NCBI GenBank assembly: GCA_963682175.1
Contig: OY821787.1
Location: 21,182,501 to 21,246,500 of the forward strand
From: Triglochin maritima
Lineage: Eukaryota; Streptophyta; Magnoliopsida; Alismatales; Juncaginaceae
Direction: 5' to 3'
Length of the DNA stretch: 64,000 bases
This document shows, one piece after another, positions 1 to 11,781 of this stretch; position 1 is the stretch's first letter, and each line of letters begins with the position of its first letter. The notes under the pieces were generated by a model. The model searched no databases, was not told the DNA's origin, and saw only the letters and a list, made by a program, of their open reading frames with translations. The position numbers were made by a program, and so were the translations under genes.

Positions 1-759
1 CAATGTCACCTTTATGAATCCGCGTACATGACAAGAGGGATGGATTCATGGAGAGATGATATTGATTCAAATTTTTAAACGTCATACCCACCCCCATTAT
101 TCTCCTCCCGAATACCCACATCCCTACCAGCCACCACCCATGACCACATGGACTAATTCTCAGCCTATTTACACCCAACCTACCAATTGTGACAATCCAA
201 ATTTAAACTAAATGTTGACCCAAACTTGATTCCTTAAAACAAACACTCCAAACATTCACGGAAACCACTAAAAAATTATTGAAGTCCAACTTGAATTCCT
301 TGCAAACTATAGAAATGCAAGTGAGTCAAATGACAAAACAATTAAGTGAACATAGGGAGGGTGGCCTTTCTCATCAACCTGGGGATTCATCTTTTGATAT
401 TGAACCACCACCACATCCACAAATTAAAGCGCAATCTTCCAAAGTCAGTCTCCAAGACAGTCTGAGGGACTTGGGGTTTCAATTCACGATCACTTCGTGG
501 GGGATTCCATTCAAATTGAGAATAACATGGACCAGTTTCATTATGATTCGGCACAGTATTGTGCCTTATCTTTTTGTCTTGTGGCCCTTGAGTCACATGC
601 TCTTAATGTTGTGCCTCATAAGGACACACTTGTGGTGGAGCAAGAGCTCCCTAGTACCCTTAATTTCATACGACTTGATGAGAGTTTGTCTCTCACTATT
701 GTTCCTGATCATCATGAAAATGATAGGACATCAAATAACTACATTGCCAATGAGGGTAT
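1..759 (+). pseudogene. Gag-like protein of element B1, 5' fragment
   Basis: This is a degenerate coding fragment of a non-autonomous Gypsy-type LTR element. The frame starting near 279 and the frame starting near 497 are both parts of one protein, separated by a frameshift around 470-500. They match, in order, the minus-strand protein of element D (52248-53726) and the B2 fragment at 33278-33533. Shared blocks are the Pro-rich tract, the Gln/Ser-rich helix, the acidic IENNMDQFHYD stretch and the CALSF...PSTLNF block. The upstream zinc-knuckle part lies beyond the window edge or is lost. The reading frame is cut at 759 by a Copia solo LTR and resumes at 2291 and again at 3672. No capsid, protease or polymerase domain is seen. 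It is not functional as it stands. Confidence 0.75.
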
Positions 760-2285
760 TGTTAAGATCTGTGGCGCTCAAATCACTAGATAAATGGGGA
801 ATTAAAAATACTAATCGAAGGATTAAGGGAAGAGACAATTCAAACCACAAAATCGACGACACTGGAGTTTAGAGAGGTTCGGCACCTACACCGGGTGCTA
901 GTCCTCCTCTAAGCCTCGCTCGATCCCCCAAGCCTCGCTTACAGTTCCACTAACCAATCTCCGTTCCGGGCGAAGATCAATGTCGTTTACAACTCCGAGC
1001 CTTGTGAACAATCCTCGCCTCGCTTGTGACTCCTCTCACAACTCAAGAGGCAACTTTCTCGAAGCTTTACAACTTGGTTATTCTTTGAATATGGAGATGG
1101 AATCACAATCTAACACTCTATACTTGAGCACACTTCGATACGGATATAGAATTGGATATGCAAGTGGTGAAGTTTTGGCTTGAGTGTTGAGGATTGAGAC
1201 CTTGAAGATGGAGAGGATTTTGCTTTGAGTATGGGATAGATAGGGAGTGTTCAAGAGTCTCAAAACCAACAAATGGGATCCTATTTATAAGCCTTCAAGC
1301 TCTACTAGCCGTTTGGGAGTTGGTGGGCAAATGGACCAATAGGATTGTGAGATGTGACTTAAGCTCGGGCAGATTTCTATGCATATTTGGTCGACCGTTA
1401 ACTGAACGGTAGTGCAAAGGAGTGGTATGAATTAAGCATACGGTTGACCGAAAGTGGTTCGGATCACCGTTCACTAACTTCCAGTAGCTTTTATCAATTT
1501 ATCCCTAATTAAGTTCGGTTAACCGAATTCCATTCGGTCCACCACTCCAAAGTGGACAGTAAGATTGGTTGGGCTCTGATCTACTCAAGTTCGGTTGACC
1601 GTGTACACGTCGGTAGACCAAAGTTAGCTTGGGTTTTGCACTAATAGTTATAGCTCAAATAGTCGTTGGGTAGAACGGTCAAGTGCCACGTGTAAATAGT
1701 CGTTGGGCGCCGAAAGCCAAGATGGACTCGGTTGACCAATAGGTATTCCGTCGTCCGAATTAGGACAAGTCAATTGGGATCTAATGACTTGATTGAAATG
1801 CGACCATTGGAGCAAAGTCCAAAACCGGTCTAGGGCTATTCAGTTGACCGAAGGTGGTTCGGTCTTCCGTCTGGGAAATTCAAGATAACACCTAAGTTTT
1901 ACTGGTGGGAAGTATTTGGGTAACTGATAGGTGTTTGGTGGACCGAACTAGAAGTTTTTGGTGGACCGTCTGGGGTTTTGTGTACCGAATTTTGACGGGA
2001 CAGAATCCTTGTGCTGAAGTTTACATTAGACCTTATGGACTAAATAAATACAAAATTACATGTCTTGGTCCAAAGCTTTGATTACAAGTCTTGAGTCTTG
2101 ATGTCTTTGTCCCAATGCTCATTTCCTTGATTGTCTTGATCAACCTATTAAGATGATTGCTAGTATACAAGTATGTATGCAATGCATGTAATCGTGTTTG
2201 CTCACTTTGATTGATTAAGTTGATTGATTAAGATTAGTTTGATTAATCATCAACATTAATATAGATTAAAGCCAAAAAGCCAACA
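760..2285 (-). mobile_element. Copia-type solo LTR (minus) inside B1
   Basis: Read on the minus strand it starts TGTTGGCTTTTTGGC and ends AGATCTTAACA, like the Copia LTRs at 10354-11781 and 22754-28366. The surrounding B1 coding sequence (GAGGGTATT ... GGGAGTTCCTTAGAGG) is continuous in element D once this segment is removed, which fixes the ends. The flanking 5-mers, GGTAT and AGTAA, match at only 3 of 5 positions, so the insertion is old. The body contains many degenerate GGTCGACC-type dyads between about 1380 and 2010. No internal coding sequence is present, so it is a solo LTR left by LTR-LTR recombination. Confidence 0.75.
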
Positions 2286-2311
2286 AGTAATGGGAGTTCC
2301 TTAGAGGATAC

Positions 2312-3666
2312 TAATTGACATCATTTCATGCATATATTTGTGTCTTATATCATTTATTGTAAGCCTAAGCAATGCTACGTAACGAGTTTTATGTTTAAGT
2401 TTCTGGAATAAACAGGTTTGAAATGAAGAGACTCAAAAACGACTTAAAAGCAAGAAAAAGAACTATGTTGCAAGACTTATGGACTGATATGCAAGAGAGA
2501 AGGACCCGAATATAAACCAAAAGGACTAATGAGTAAATCAAGAAGCTCGACACCATCTTGAGGAGTATTTTGGCAATTAGATTCGGGCCTAAACATCAAC
2601 AACCAAATCGGGTTCCCCAAACATCAATAAATCAAGCCAGAAACAAGCCATCCAAATTCAGACTCGATCCAAGGAATCCAGACCACCAATTGGCTGTCCC
2701 AAACTTCCAATTGGCGGTCCAAAACAGTCCAAATGGTTTGAGGTTTAGTCGGGTGTTCGATTATGTTGTTTTATGTCCATTTTAGTATGCATTTCGTCCC
2801 ATACCAGGGGATTGTCCACGGTTACCTTTTTCTATGACTATAAATTGAAATCTTCCTCCTCCTTTGTATTCATCCACTACTTGGTGGCATTCTCTCTACA
2901 TAGAATAAGCCTTGGAGCAAAACTCAGGTGGAGAAGAATGATACTTGTAATGTGAGTCCAGTAATGTGAGCAAAACCCATTTCATAGTTTGTTTTAATAT
3001 TGTCTTCTCTTTTAATTCTTGCATGCTTAGTTTAATTTTGTTTTGTCTTCTTTTCTTAATGAGTAGTGAGTAGTTCCATCCCCCTTTGGGGTGGAGTTGA
3101 TGTTTATACATGTCATGTAGTATGGAACGAATGCTATATGTTGTTGTATGTGAGAAATGTGAGTATGCTTGTTTGAATTAAAGAGAATACTTAAGTTGAT
3201 GGTTTCTACCATAACCTTTAGGTACATTCCATGCTTGTTTAGGTTCTTAATAACAAACTTGTTCGTGCTCATATTAATCACTCAGGTTAGTGATTTGGAT
3301 GATAGGTCTTGCCATGAGGTACTTCTTATGCATAGCAATACTACATACACTTGTGCTTCATTGAATGCATTCATCACCACTTATTTCATGTGTACACACA
3401 CTCCACCCCTTAGGGGTTTCCATTCCTGATTTCCAGCTTGCTTTTATTAGTCACTTAGTTTAGTCTTATTTCGTCTCGTGCTTTCATCTTCTTTGATTTT
3501 TCGTGCTAGTTTATCGTAGTTTAGTTTAGTGTAATGAATTTCTTCTCCCCTCTTTTTCCACTTGCCTTTGAAAGAACCAGAGTCAACACACCACCCTGTG
3601 GGTCGACCTATACTTACCACATCGTCACCGATGTCGTGCACTTGCGGTATTAAAACGAACACATCA
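2312..3666 (+). mobile_element. Family A-like solo LTR inside B1
   Basis: This segment aligns along its whole length with the family A LTR. It has the start TAATTGACATCATTTCATG, the body motifs around ACGAGTTTTATGTTTA, a diverged palindrome pair near 2690-2720, the CCCCTTTGGGGTGGAG arm near 3083, the CACTCCACCCCTTAGGGG arm near 3400, and an end with ACTTGCGG. Flanks are GATAC (2307-2311) and AATAC (3667-3671), a 4 of 5 target duplication. The joined flank reads like the uninterrupted sequence at 33505-33530 in B2. The snRNA-type promoter block seen in young A LTRs is degraded here (GTCCCATACC). Confidence 0.85.
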
Positions 3667-3671
3667 AATAC

Positions 3672-3954
3672 CTTGGGTAAGAGAGCCACTTTTTATTTGG
3701 CTGGTGTGTCAGGCAAGGATAATGAGGTTGTTGGCCTCATTATGGTGCACCAGTCTATTGGTTGGCGAGTTTGGATTGACAATCATAACTTCAGTACCGC
3801 AACGAGAGAAACTCTTCTTTCGTTGCTCAATTACGACCAAACTCTTGAGAGGATCAAGCTCTTTAAGTTTGATCCTTTATATCAGATGCCTTTGCGTCCA
3901 ATTCATGAACCTCTCCCTATATCTTGTACACTTTGTGAGGGGGCCCACACATGA
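3672..3954 (+). pseudogene. Gag-like protein of B1, C-terminal fragment
   Basis: The frame continues from the sequence before the solo LTR and runs to a stop at 3952-3954. It holds the conserved C-terminal module: a GWRVWIDNHNF block, then an ATRETLL helix, then FKFDPLYQMPLRPIHEPL and a Cys pair in CTLCEG. The same order is found in element D (52248-52673, minus). A shorter version, GWRVFFDEQ...SEATQLHSLL, ends the Gag-protease protein of family A. The module matches no retroviral domain I know. Its function is unknown. Confidence 0.75.
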
Positions 3955-5805
3955 GTATTTGGGCCCCGCGTGGTGTCATGTTCCCTTTCCAAGTGCATTG
4001 GCCCACTTTTGTGGTTCCCATTTGATGTCCTTTGACAAATGACGATGGGAACTTTCTTTTGTACATAGTTATATTTCAAAGAATGAAAGAAAAAAATACA
4101 AAACACTACAAGAGTGAGCATAGGTTGTTGTGGGTTCCAACCGTTGTGTATTTGGGCCCCATTTGTTTCACTTATTTGCCTCCCTTCTTAAGTATCTCAC
4201 AGGATTTGAGGGGAATTCGTGTTTGTGTCCATCAACATGGCCAGAAAACTTTTCTTGTGCTTCAGAGTTTGGTGAGATCTTAACTTTTTCATGCCAAAAT
4301 ACATGTATTGTCATATTGCATTCATTGAGGAGAATGCATGAAGTAAGTATGGGGGTGTTTTATGTGTGTAATAGTCTACTTTTTACCCTTTTTTATGTTC
4401 GTTTGTTTGTATTGTTAGGGTCAAGATATTGTGCTGCATTTTATATCGACATATCTGGTTGCCATGATCCTTAGGTGACTTGTCTTCTTTTGCTTGCCTA
4501 GTGCTTTAAAATTGTCACATTTCTTTCAAAATCTTCATGTATTTGCGAAAGGAAAAAAAATTGTGGGTTTTGCATGTGCAAAACCGTTGAGAGTCAAAGT
4601 AAAAAACGAAACTCCCAAAATTAACTTGAACATGATGCATTAGGATTTCTAGCACTAGTAGTAATAACATCAATTTTCATATAAAAGGAAGGTCGAATGA
4701 TCTTGATATAAATAAAAAATACAGACATTTATGGGTTCAATGCGAAAATTGTTATAGATTAAATTATAAAAAAACTGCATATTTGTGAACAGTGTGGACA
4801 TCATTTAAAAATGAGTAGTTCAGATAGAATTGAACTTTTGATTGATCCGGGTACTTGGGATCCCATGAATGAGGATATGGTATACTTTAGATCTAATCTA
4901 GTCGTAAGTATGCACCTCATTTTTAACTCGGGGGAGAGTAATCTTAGGATTTCAATACTCAAATAAACAAAGAAGTCCACCCTGAACCTAGTGAGTCAAA
5001 TAATTTGTGTCTGTTAGTATAAGGAAGGTTGTCGTAGTCAGTGACTCTTAAACTCCTATTGTGAAACCTTATGTGTAGGGGTTTTGGTTCATGTGTAGTT
5101 AAGAAATAAGTGGGTAGGTGTTCTCTCTTCTCTCAAGGCTCCTATCACTCGAGAAATTAGGTCAGAGGGGACTTAGTGCCTGGTGCTTTCGAGTCATCTG
5201 ACTTGGGATGCACCGACCGAACTCCCGTTACACTGGTGGTAGGAATCGCCCTATATGGAGATGTGGGGGAAGGTGTATGTGATAGTATAAGTCTTCATAG
5301 GTAATGATGCACAAAACCTGACCCTGAGAGAATTACCCACCAACTAGTTAAAATTAAAAAGAAAAAAGAATAAAATGGGAATACAAATAAGAACATTAAT
5401 GGACTTTACACAACGTATCACTTAAGGATGTTAAGGTTGCCATTGTCTATCACTTAAGTCCTTAATTAGCTTGCACAAATGATTCATTAGGCTAGGTGTG
5501 TGGACTGGATACATATACAGAGTTCGCTCGTAGGATTATCGTGTCCAATGATCGACAAAATAGGTCCATCGAGTCGAGTTGCTAGGTTGAATAATGCATC
5601 AATGTTCGGATTTGTGGGTATATCCGCTAAAAACCAATCAAGAGACAACACTTCTCCTTGGTGATAAGAAGGTTTAACGGCTTGTTGCAAGTGTTAAGTG
5701 CAACCGTGATTCCTACGAATGTGAGTAAGGATTTCCCTATTTTTTCGTTTGTTTTCCTTTCTTTCATTTTTCTCTTTCTTTGTATGGCTTGGGACTAGCG
5801 AAAGG
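3955..5805 (+). other. 3' noncoding tail of element B1
   Basis: About 1.85 kb without a credible gene, conserved with the 3' tails of A1 (19641-21220), A2 (39221-40780), B2 (43084-44285) and D (50940-52247, minus). Conserved landmarks are GGGCCCCA-type blocks near 4150, the CATTGAGGAGAATGCATGAAG block followed by GTATGGGGGTGTTTTA near 4325-4360 (an internal polypurine-like tract), and TTGCGAAAGGAAA near 4540. Later come CCACCCTGAACCTAGTGAG near 4980 and CTCCCGTTACAC near 5222. Short open frames here differ between copies and look accidental. A plastid accD fragment interrupts it at about 4657-4890. Confidence 0.7.
4657..4890 (+). pseudogene. accD: Plastid accD fragment (nuclear plastid DNA)
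   Basis: This stretch translates as the zinc-ribbon region of plastid AccD, the beta subunit of the heteromeric acetyl-CoA carboxylase carboxyltransferase of fatty-acid synthesis. Frame 4657 gives a [22 protein letters not shown] segment. After a short deletion near 4770 that shifts the frame, frame 4784 gives [20 protein letters not shown] followed by a [12 protein letters not shown] segment. Both Cys-X2-Cys pairs of the AccD zinc ribbon are visible. There is no start codon, no catalytic C-terminal domain and an in-frame stop, so it is dead. It sits in the 3' noncoding tail of B1, where A1, A2 and B2 have no such sequence. This is based on recall of the protein family; a database search was not possible. 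Confidence 0.88.
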
Positions 5806-5821
5806 TAAGTGTGGGGGTATT
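5806..5821 (+). other. Polypurine tract of B1
   Basis: GTAAGTGTGGGGGTATT lies directly before the LTR start. It is the plus-strand primer site expected at an internal region/3' LTR junction. The same AGTGTGGGGG block precedes the 3' LTRs of A1, A2, B2 and D. Confidence 0.75.
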
Positions 5822-5938
5822 TGATTAGTAGAATATCATGCTATATATAGTTTATTTTACCCCATATTTGTGCTACTCGAGTGTTTATTTGATATGTTTC
5901 AGGGTTTAGGAAATTAAGAAGAGAAATAAAGAGAAAAG

Positions 5939-8900
5939 TGTTGACTTTTTTGCCTTAATCTATGTTTTGATGATTTAATCAACCTAATCTTAATTATAAT
6001 CAATGTAAAATAGCACACATTATGCATGACACACTACAAGAAATAAGACCTACAGCCACGGAAGGTGTATCCGTCGTTGTAGTATCCGTCATTGTTGTGT
6101 ACAACAGCCACAAATCAGAACAAATCAGCCACCGATATATCCCGGCTGAATCGTTAACCCCAAATTCTTTAAAAAAAACCCGACTCCCCCTCTTCACTCA
6201 CCCCAAATCAAACCCGACTCCCCTTACGACAAAATTCCCCCAAATCACTGCCTCTGAAACCCTGACCCATTCACCGCCTACGAAACCCTGAAACCTCCAA
6301 CCCATTCACCGCTTCCGAAACCCCCCTCGGCATCCCTACTCCGGCCCAACATCGAGGTACATTGCCCCCTCCCCAGCAGCCCTACTCCGGTCGTCCGACC
6401 TCCGCGCATCGTAGTCCAGACCGCCTCTGCTCTGACCATCCCTCCTTCGGTCCTCCTTCCTAGGTTAGGAAATTAGGGGTTTTCATTTGTCTCTTGAAGT
6501 TAGATATCTATTGTGTTTGGTTTGGTTTTCGTTTGGTTTGGTTTTCTGGATGGAAATGTCGTCAAGGTTCACATTTGTTTTGTGCTTTGTGTTTTTTGAG
6601 ACTTTGGATAGACATATGTTGAATGTGTAAGCCCACATTTGTTTCCACAATAGTTCTGAACCCTAACGCCTTCCTTCCCGTCTTGCAGGACGAGAGAGTC
6701 ATCGCGTTCCAAGACATACGACCAGCCCCCTTCCGGTGATAATTCATCTATTCCTTACGCTTTTGTCGGTTCTTGTTTCGTTTTGTTTTCCTCTTCGTGT
6801 GCTAGTTTGGTTATGTAGGGTTTTATTTTGAAATTGACGTCCAATTTTGGATTTGGGAAGTCGAATTCGTGTTTGGGGAATGGGAATGGTTGTGAGATAC
6901 ATTTGGTTTCTGGGAATCGGAGTTGGATGGAGTTCGTTTGCAAATGCAAATAGGACTCGTTAGGCTAAGGTTATGGCTTTAAAATTCTGTGATTGGAATT
7001 AGAGTTAGTTTTGCTGATCCATAGCCACAACCACCATTCTGTTTCAGAAGCAACAGTTTATTTGGTATACAACCACATCCACCATTTCATACTTTAGTGA
7101 TGCTTCTTCATTCAGTATGATTTGGGGTGAAGATTCAATATTCTCTTGAATGATTCTTGGAAATTGTTGCTTTTATCACTTAAATCTTTGGTTTTGTTAT
7201 AATATATGCACTTTGATGTCAAATAAAATTCACTTGTAGTCTTGTACTTTTGGTGTCTTTCGTCAACGAATCTACGTACACTTCTTGTATGCCCATTTCT
7301 TTGTTTGTCTTATGATCAATTCCATATTTCCATTCCTATTCTTCAATTCTTTCGTAGTTACTGAATTTCTTTCATGTTTCGGGAGTGAATAAGTTTTTGG
7401 ATAAAGGTGTGACGTGCTTTTGTTTTATTTTAAATGATCAACAAAGGAACTGGTTACAAGCATTTTCTAATCTTAGCTTATGGTTGATGCTTCTTCCACA
7501 GGATGCAATTTTCCAGAACTCCCTATCTTCGCTCTTGAAATCTGTCACTAAAGGTCTTGAAATCCGTCGCTGCATCTTTTCCAGCCCGCCATTTCTTCCC
7601 TCCAAAAAGTATCAGTAACGGTAAACATCCGTCACACAATCCGTCACTAATACCCTACAGTGACGCCAACAATAGCCATTATAAAATCCATGGCTGTTGG
7701 TCCATAGTGACAGACACTTAGCTACAGCTACTGATAACATCCGTGGCTCAAGGGTAAAACTGTTGTAGTGGCATTTATATTGTATTGTGTTAACTTCTAC
7801 AGGTGATCAAGACTCAAGGAAGAAAAGGATTCAAGTCAAGACACATAATCAAGCTCATTTGAAGACATGTAATTTGTATTTCTTTTGAGTCTTAGGAACT
7901 ATGTGTACTTGAGCATACAAGAGTAAATAACCAATCAAACACACAATAGGTTCCTTAGAGAAGTCACACACAAAGTTTCACATCAATTGGACTTCAATAG
8001 ATCACCCAAACTAGGATCGGAAAACACTTAAAACAAACATGATCTGCCATGCCAAATCGGTAGACCAGAATGAGTTCTTCGTTCTACCGATTGGGTCTGT
8101 TAATATTGTTAGCCTAAGTGTTGAACCGGTCAAACGTTTGAACCATTTTGTCTAATCGTTTACACGTGTCTCTTGACCGTTAGATTTTTCTTTTTCTACA
8201 ACGGTCGTATTTCCCAAAACCCAAATTTACCAGACTTTCGGTCGACCGGTATATACCTAAAGGTCGCCTGATTAAACAAACTTGGTCACCCTGAAAACTA
8301 TGGAAGTTTCCAGTCGAACGTCTCCTAGATCTCGGACGACCGAAACTAATTTTCTCCTTCAACCTAGAAGTGCCAGGAAATTTCTGGTCGAACCGACCAT
8401 TCGCTTAGTGTGACCGATCCATCTTTTACTAGACCAAAACCGCTAGAATGGTCGACTGATCCAAAATTTAGTTCTACCGTTCATTTAAGTGAACTTAAGT
8501 TATAGCCATATTTGACTGACCGATCGACCGATATGCTCGATTCGGTCGACCGATTTTGTTCTGAACTGTTACCTGCACTTCAGTATTTTGTGTTTCTTAC
8601 ACAACCACTTACCTCTTTAATCTCAACGTCTATAACACCTTAGGAGCTTATAACTAGAGTTACCAAGACACAATTTGACAACTCTTACACTCCAAATTGT
8701 CAAATACATCTACAAGAAACTCCCAAGCTCCAAATTCCCCAATCCTAGTCTCCAAGCCAAACATCCACACTTTAGATCATTGCGTTACCATACTCTAAGT
8801 GTGCTCAAGTTAGAGAGTGATTGTTCCACTAATTTTTCTGTGAAAAAGCAATGATTTCGGTGAAAGTTTGAAGTGTTCCTTCTCGGGTTGTGAGAGGAAG

Positions 8901-9189
8901 AAATCAAGCTAGCGAGGGTTGTTCGCAGAGCTTGTGTTGTAAAATGCTTAATCTCGGCCCGAAACGAGATTGATAGTGAAGACGTAGGCGGAGCTCGAGG
9001 GAGATCGAGCGGAGCTTGCAAGAGAGGAAGTAGGCAGGAGGCCAAACCTCTATAAAATCTACCATGTCATTTTTTGGTTTGCATTGTCTTCTTTACTTGC
9101 TTTTTTTTATTCCACTGCATCTTTGGTTGATTAAGCAAGTAGGAAATTAGTTTAAAAGTGATTACAAGTAAGCTACACACGATCCTACA
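5939..9189 (+). mobile_element. Copia solo LTR with perfect TSD AAAAG
   Basis: The LTR runs from TGTTGACTTTTTTGCC to GATCCTACA. It is flanked by AAAAG at 5934-5938 and 9190-9194, a perfect 5-bp target duplication. It matches the LTRs of the Copia element at 22754-28366 along its length (start, GTGATCAAGACTCAAGGA, TTCCTTAGAGAAGTCACACA, ATAAAATC near the end). It holds several CGGTCGACCG-type dyads between about 8210 and 8560. Without the nested CACTA element (6032-7770) it is about 1.5 kb long. Confidence 0.9.
6032..7770. mobile_element. Non-autonomous CACTA (En/Spm) element
   Basis: The ends are CACTACAAGAAA and, inverted, CACTACAACAGT, the classic CACTA terminal sequence. The flanking 3-mers are ACA and GCA, a 2 of 3 match to the expected 3-bp duplication. 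The Copia LTR is continuous if the segment is removed. Both ends carry repeated subterminal motifs of the type ATCCGTCRYT, CAGCCAC and CCGTGGC (6050-6150 and 7540-7735), probable transposase binding sites. No transposase is encoded, so it would depend on another copy. The C-rich block at 6180-6470 and the pyrimidine-rich TCTTGCAG at 6682-6692 look like pieces of a captured host gene with an intron, but I cannot name the gene. Confidence 0.85.
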
Positions 9190-9390
9190 AAAAGGACCAA
9201 AATGCGAGAAAAATGACCGATTGGTGAGAGTTATGGACCCATCTGCAAGAGGGAAGGACCTGGATGTAAGACAAAAGGACCAATTAGCAAATCGAGAAAC
9301 TCCACACCATCATGAGGAGTATTTTGGCAATTAGATTCGGGCCTAGACTCAAACAACCAATCAAGGTGCAGCTCACGTGGACAATTGAAG

Positions 9391-10338
9391 CACTGAAGAT
9401 GCCAACCACTTTAGTTGTTTCCTAACCAACCTCAGTAACAAACTCCAACCATCCATGCTCGTGTTCGAGATTTTTGCCTTTCCAATTAGGTCGAATGACA
9501 GTTATTTTGCAATTCTAATAGTGCTTCCATCAATGTCCTTCACCATTACCACCTTCTTCTTCCCCACATGTTTTTCTAAAATCCCCTTCACTTCCAGCAT
9601 GGTTTTCTTTTTGACTAACCACTTTCGTTGTCATCTTTGACATTGATGTTCCTAATCTATGCTTTCTTTGGCATAATCCCAACTTGCTTTTCCGTTTGCC
9701 CACCTTTTTTTGTCCATAACACCTATGAATGCACAAATATTTTGGAAATCCCATACTATTTAGGACTCCATTCACACTCGAAATGGACTACCTCCAGATT
9801 ATTCGATTTAGTTCACCCAAACCAAAGCAAAGGCCCAGCCAACTTCTTCCAATGTAAGTTTTTCCATCCATGTATGATGGACGAGTCAAAACACACATAA
9901 TGAAACTCAGAAGCCTTGGCGTCCAAAAATTGAGATTCAACTCAAGGATCCGATGGTAATGTTGGCCATCCTCTTCCCTTGGAGAACAAACAAACACCCT
10001 CTAACTACTTGACCTTACTTAAGAACAAAGCATTTGTCTTCTGCTAATGAAAACTTGAAAAGTAAAACCATTGCCTATAATAATAACTTCTACTTCTCCG
10101 ATGGACATCCAAAGTTTATTGAGGAATCTTCCTAGCATAGTCAAACAAGATTTGAAAGCAAAGAAATAATGCGAGAGTTAGTAACTCGAGGCCGGTCATG
10201 TTAGTGGGATTTATAGGAGAAAGGTTGCCTTGGAAGATCGATCCAAAGTATGAACTCGTAGGATTGGCTGAAGATTCTCATGTTGTTCTTACATTAAGTC
10301 GTTGCTTCCTAAAGTTAAGTCGATGGAATAAGCACTTA
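9391..10338 (-). other. Internal region of a partial Copia element, unidentified content
   Basis: This lies downstream (minus sense) of the Copia primer site at 10339-10353 and should be the leader and early coding region of that element. Several minus-strand frames (9530-9775, 9788-9997) are open for 60-80 codons but contain no motif I recognise, such as a CCHC knuckle or the UBN2-type gag signature. Frames are probably broken. It could instead be unrelated sequence joined by deletion. The second LTR of the element is not in the window. Confidence 0.35.
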
Positions 10339-11781
10339 GGTTCTGATACCAAATGCAGGATCTAAATGGTCCTAATGTGGTCTAAAGAGAATGAATATAC
10401 ACAAAACAAATGAATGCAACCATAAAAGTTTTGAGCCGAGAAATTACAAACCGCAATGCATAAGTCAATTTAAAGAGGTTCGGCACCCCCAACCGAGTCC
10501 TAGTTCTCTCTCACAAGCCTTGCTCGACCTTGAGCCCCACTGTTGTCGTCACTAATTGATTCAAGTTTTGGGATGAATCTCACCTCTTACATAACAAGCA
10601 ACTGGACAAAGGGATGCTTGAATCTCTTCCCACATGTTGAGAGAGTGCTCCAATGAGGAGCTACAACCTTTGCTAGCAACAATGCAGACTCTAACTGAGC
10701 ATTTGAAAAGATTGGAGAATGAATAGTTCAAGTGGTAGTGGAGATGAAGAAGAAGTTGTAAGAACTTGGGTTTCGGATCTCAAAACCAAATGAGTGCTTT
10801 GGATTGCTAGAAGGGTGAGAATTAGGGTCTAGAGCACTCATTTTTATTTGCATATACGCAATATAGACGTTGAGTCACGGACAAGGTAGTTGGTCAAGCA
10901 ACCGACAAAAAGAATCAAGTGAAGAACCAGTCAGAGGTTGAAATGGTCGGACATTGAGGACATCCATTTGACCTTTAACTTCAAAGCATAAGTCATAGGT
11001 TGATCAGATTCAACTAACTATTGCTCGAGTGATGCAAACTAGGAGTGAACAATCTGGATACTTCGATGAATTGACCTTGGGGAAGAAATGGACAACCAAA
11101 CAGGGTCTTCACTAGAGTCGAATGTTTCTAAATTGACAGAGGCTTTGACCGTTGAAGTATAAATGGTCGACCGACTGGGCAACACTGGCACTAACCAAAT
11201 TGAGTTTTGAGTGGTTCGACCGTTCAATGTGAAATGATCGATCAAAGGTTTAAGGGGTTAATTTTGGAATCGACACGATATTTTTAGTTTTTCCGAGAAA
11301 ATAGAATTTAACTTTATATGGAAATTTGAAAACCGAGAATGGTCGATCCAATGGGAAGAACAGTTGGACTTTCAACCAAAAATCTTGTTTTTGCCAATGG
11401 TCAAAAAAACAAATTGGTGGTCGACTGTTTGCTTAAAAGGTGTTGAAGTTGAGTTAGGGTGGCCAATTAAGTCGAAATAATGTGTTGTGTGACTTCTAGA
11501 TGTATCCTAGAGTGAATGTGTGGAGAGAAATATACTCAAATGCTCAAATTTATAATATTTTCTAAGGACTCAAGAAAGTAAAAAATATAACCAAATTTGT
11601 TTTCATTTCTTGATCTTTTTTCGCATGTGAGTTAAATTCCCTATTCTTCAATCCTGAAACTTAACACATACAATGCATTTCTAATATGGTATGTGTGAGA
11701 GTTATATTTGACTAATGCATGACTAGTGATAGGTTAAAGTAAATCATCAAAATTACTACGTGATTACCTAAAGAGCCAACA
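10339..11781 (-). mobile_element. 5' LTR and primer site of a Copia element (minus)
   Basis: On the minus strand the LTR starts TGTTGGCTCTTTAGG at 11781 and ends CCTGCA at 10354. It is followed by the primer site TTTGGTATCAGAACC (10339-10353), complementary to initiator tRNA-Met as is usual in Copia elements. LTR length is 1428 bp. The end region (AAAGAGGTTCGGCACC near 10475) is shared with the Copia LTR at 760-2285. A diverged set of GGTCGACC-like dyads lies at about 10940-11430. No target duplication can be tested because the other LTR is missing. Confidence 0.8.

Larger units (their letters stand above)
5822..9390 (+). mobile_element. 3' LTR of B1, split by a Copia solo LTR
   Basis: The LTR starts at 5822 (TGATTAGTAGAATATCATGC) and runs to 5938. 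It resumes at 9195 after the inserted Copia LTR with AAAAGGACC repeats, CACCATCATGAGGAGTATTTTGGCA and an ATTCGGGCC block, all as in other A/B LTRs. Similarity stops near 9390, where unrelated sequence of the partial Copia element follows, so only the first 300 bp or so of this LTR remain. The exact right edge is uncertain. Confidence 0.75.
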
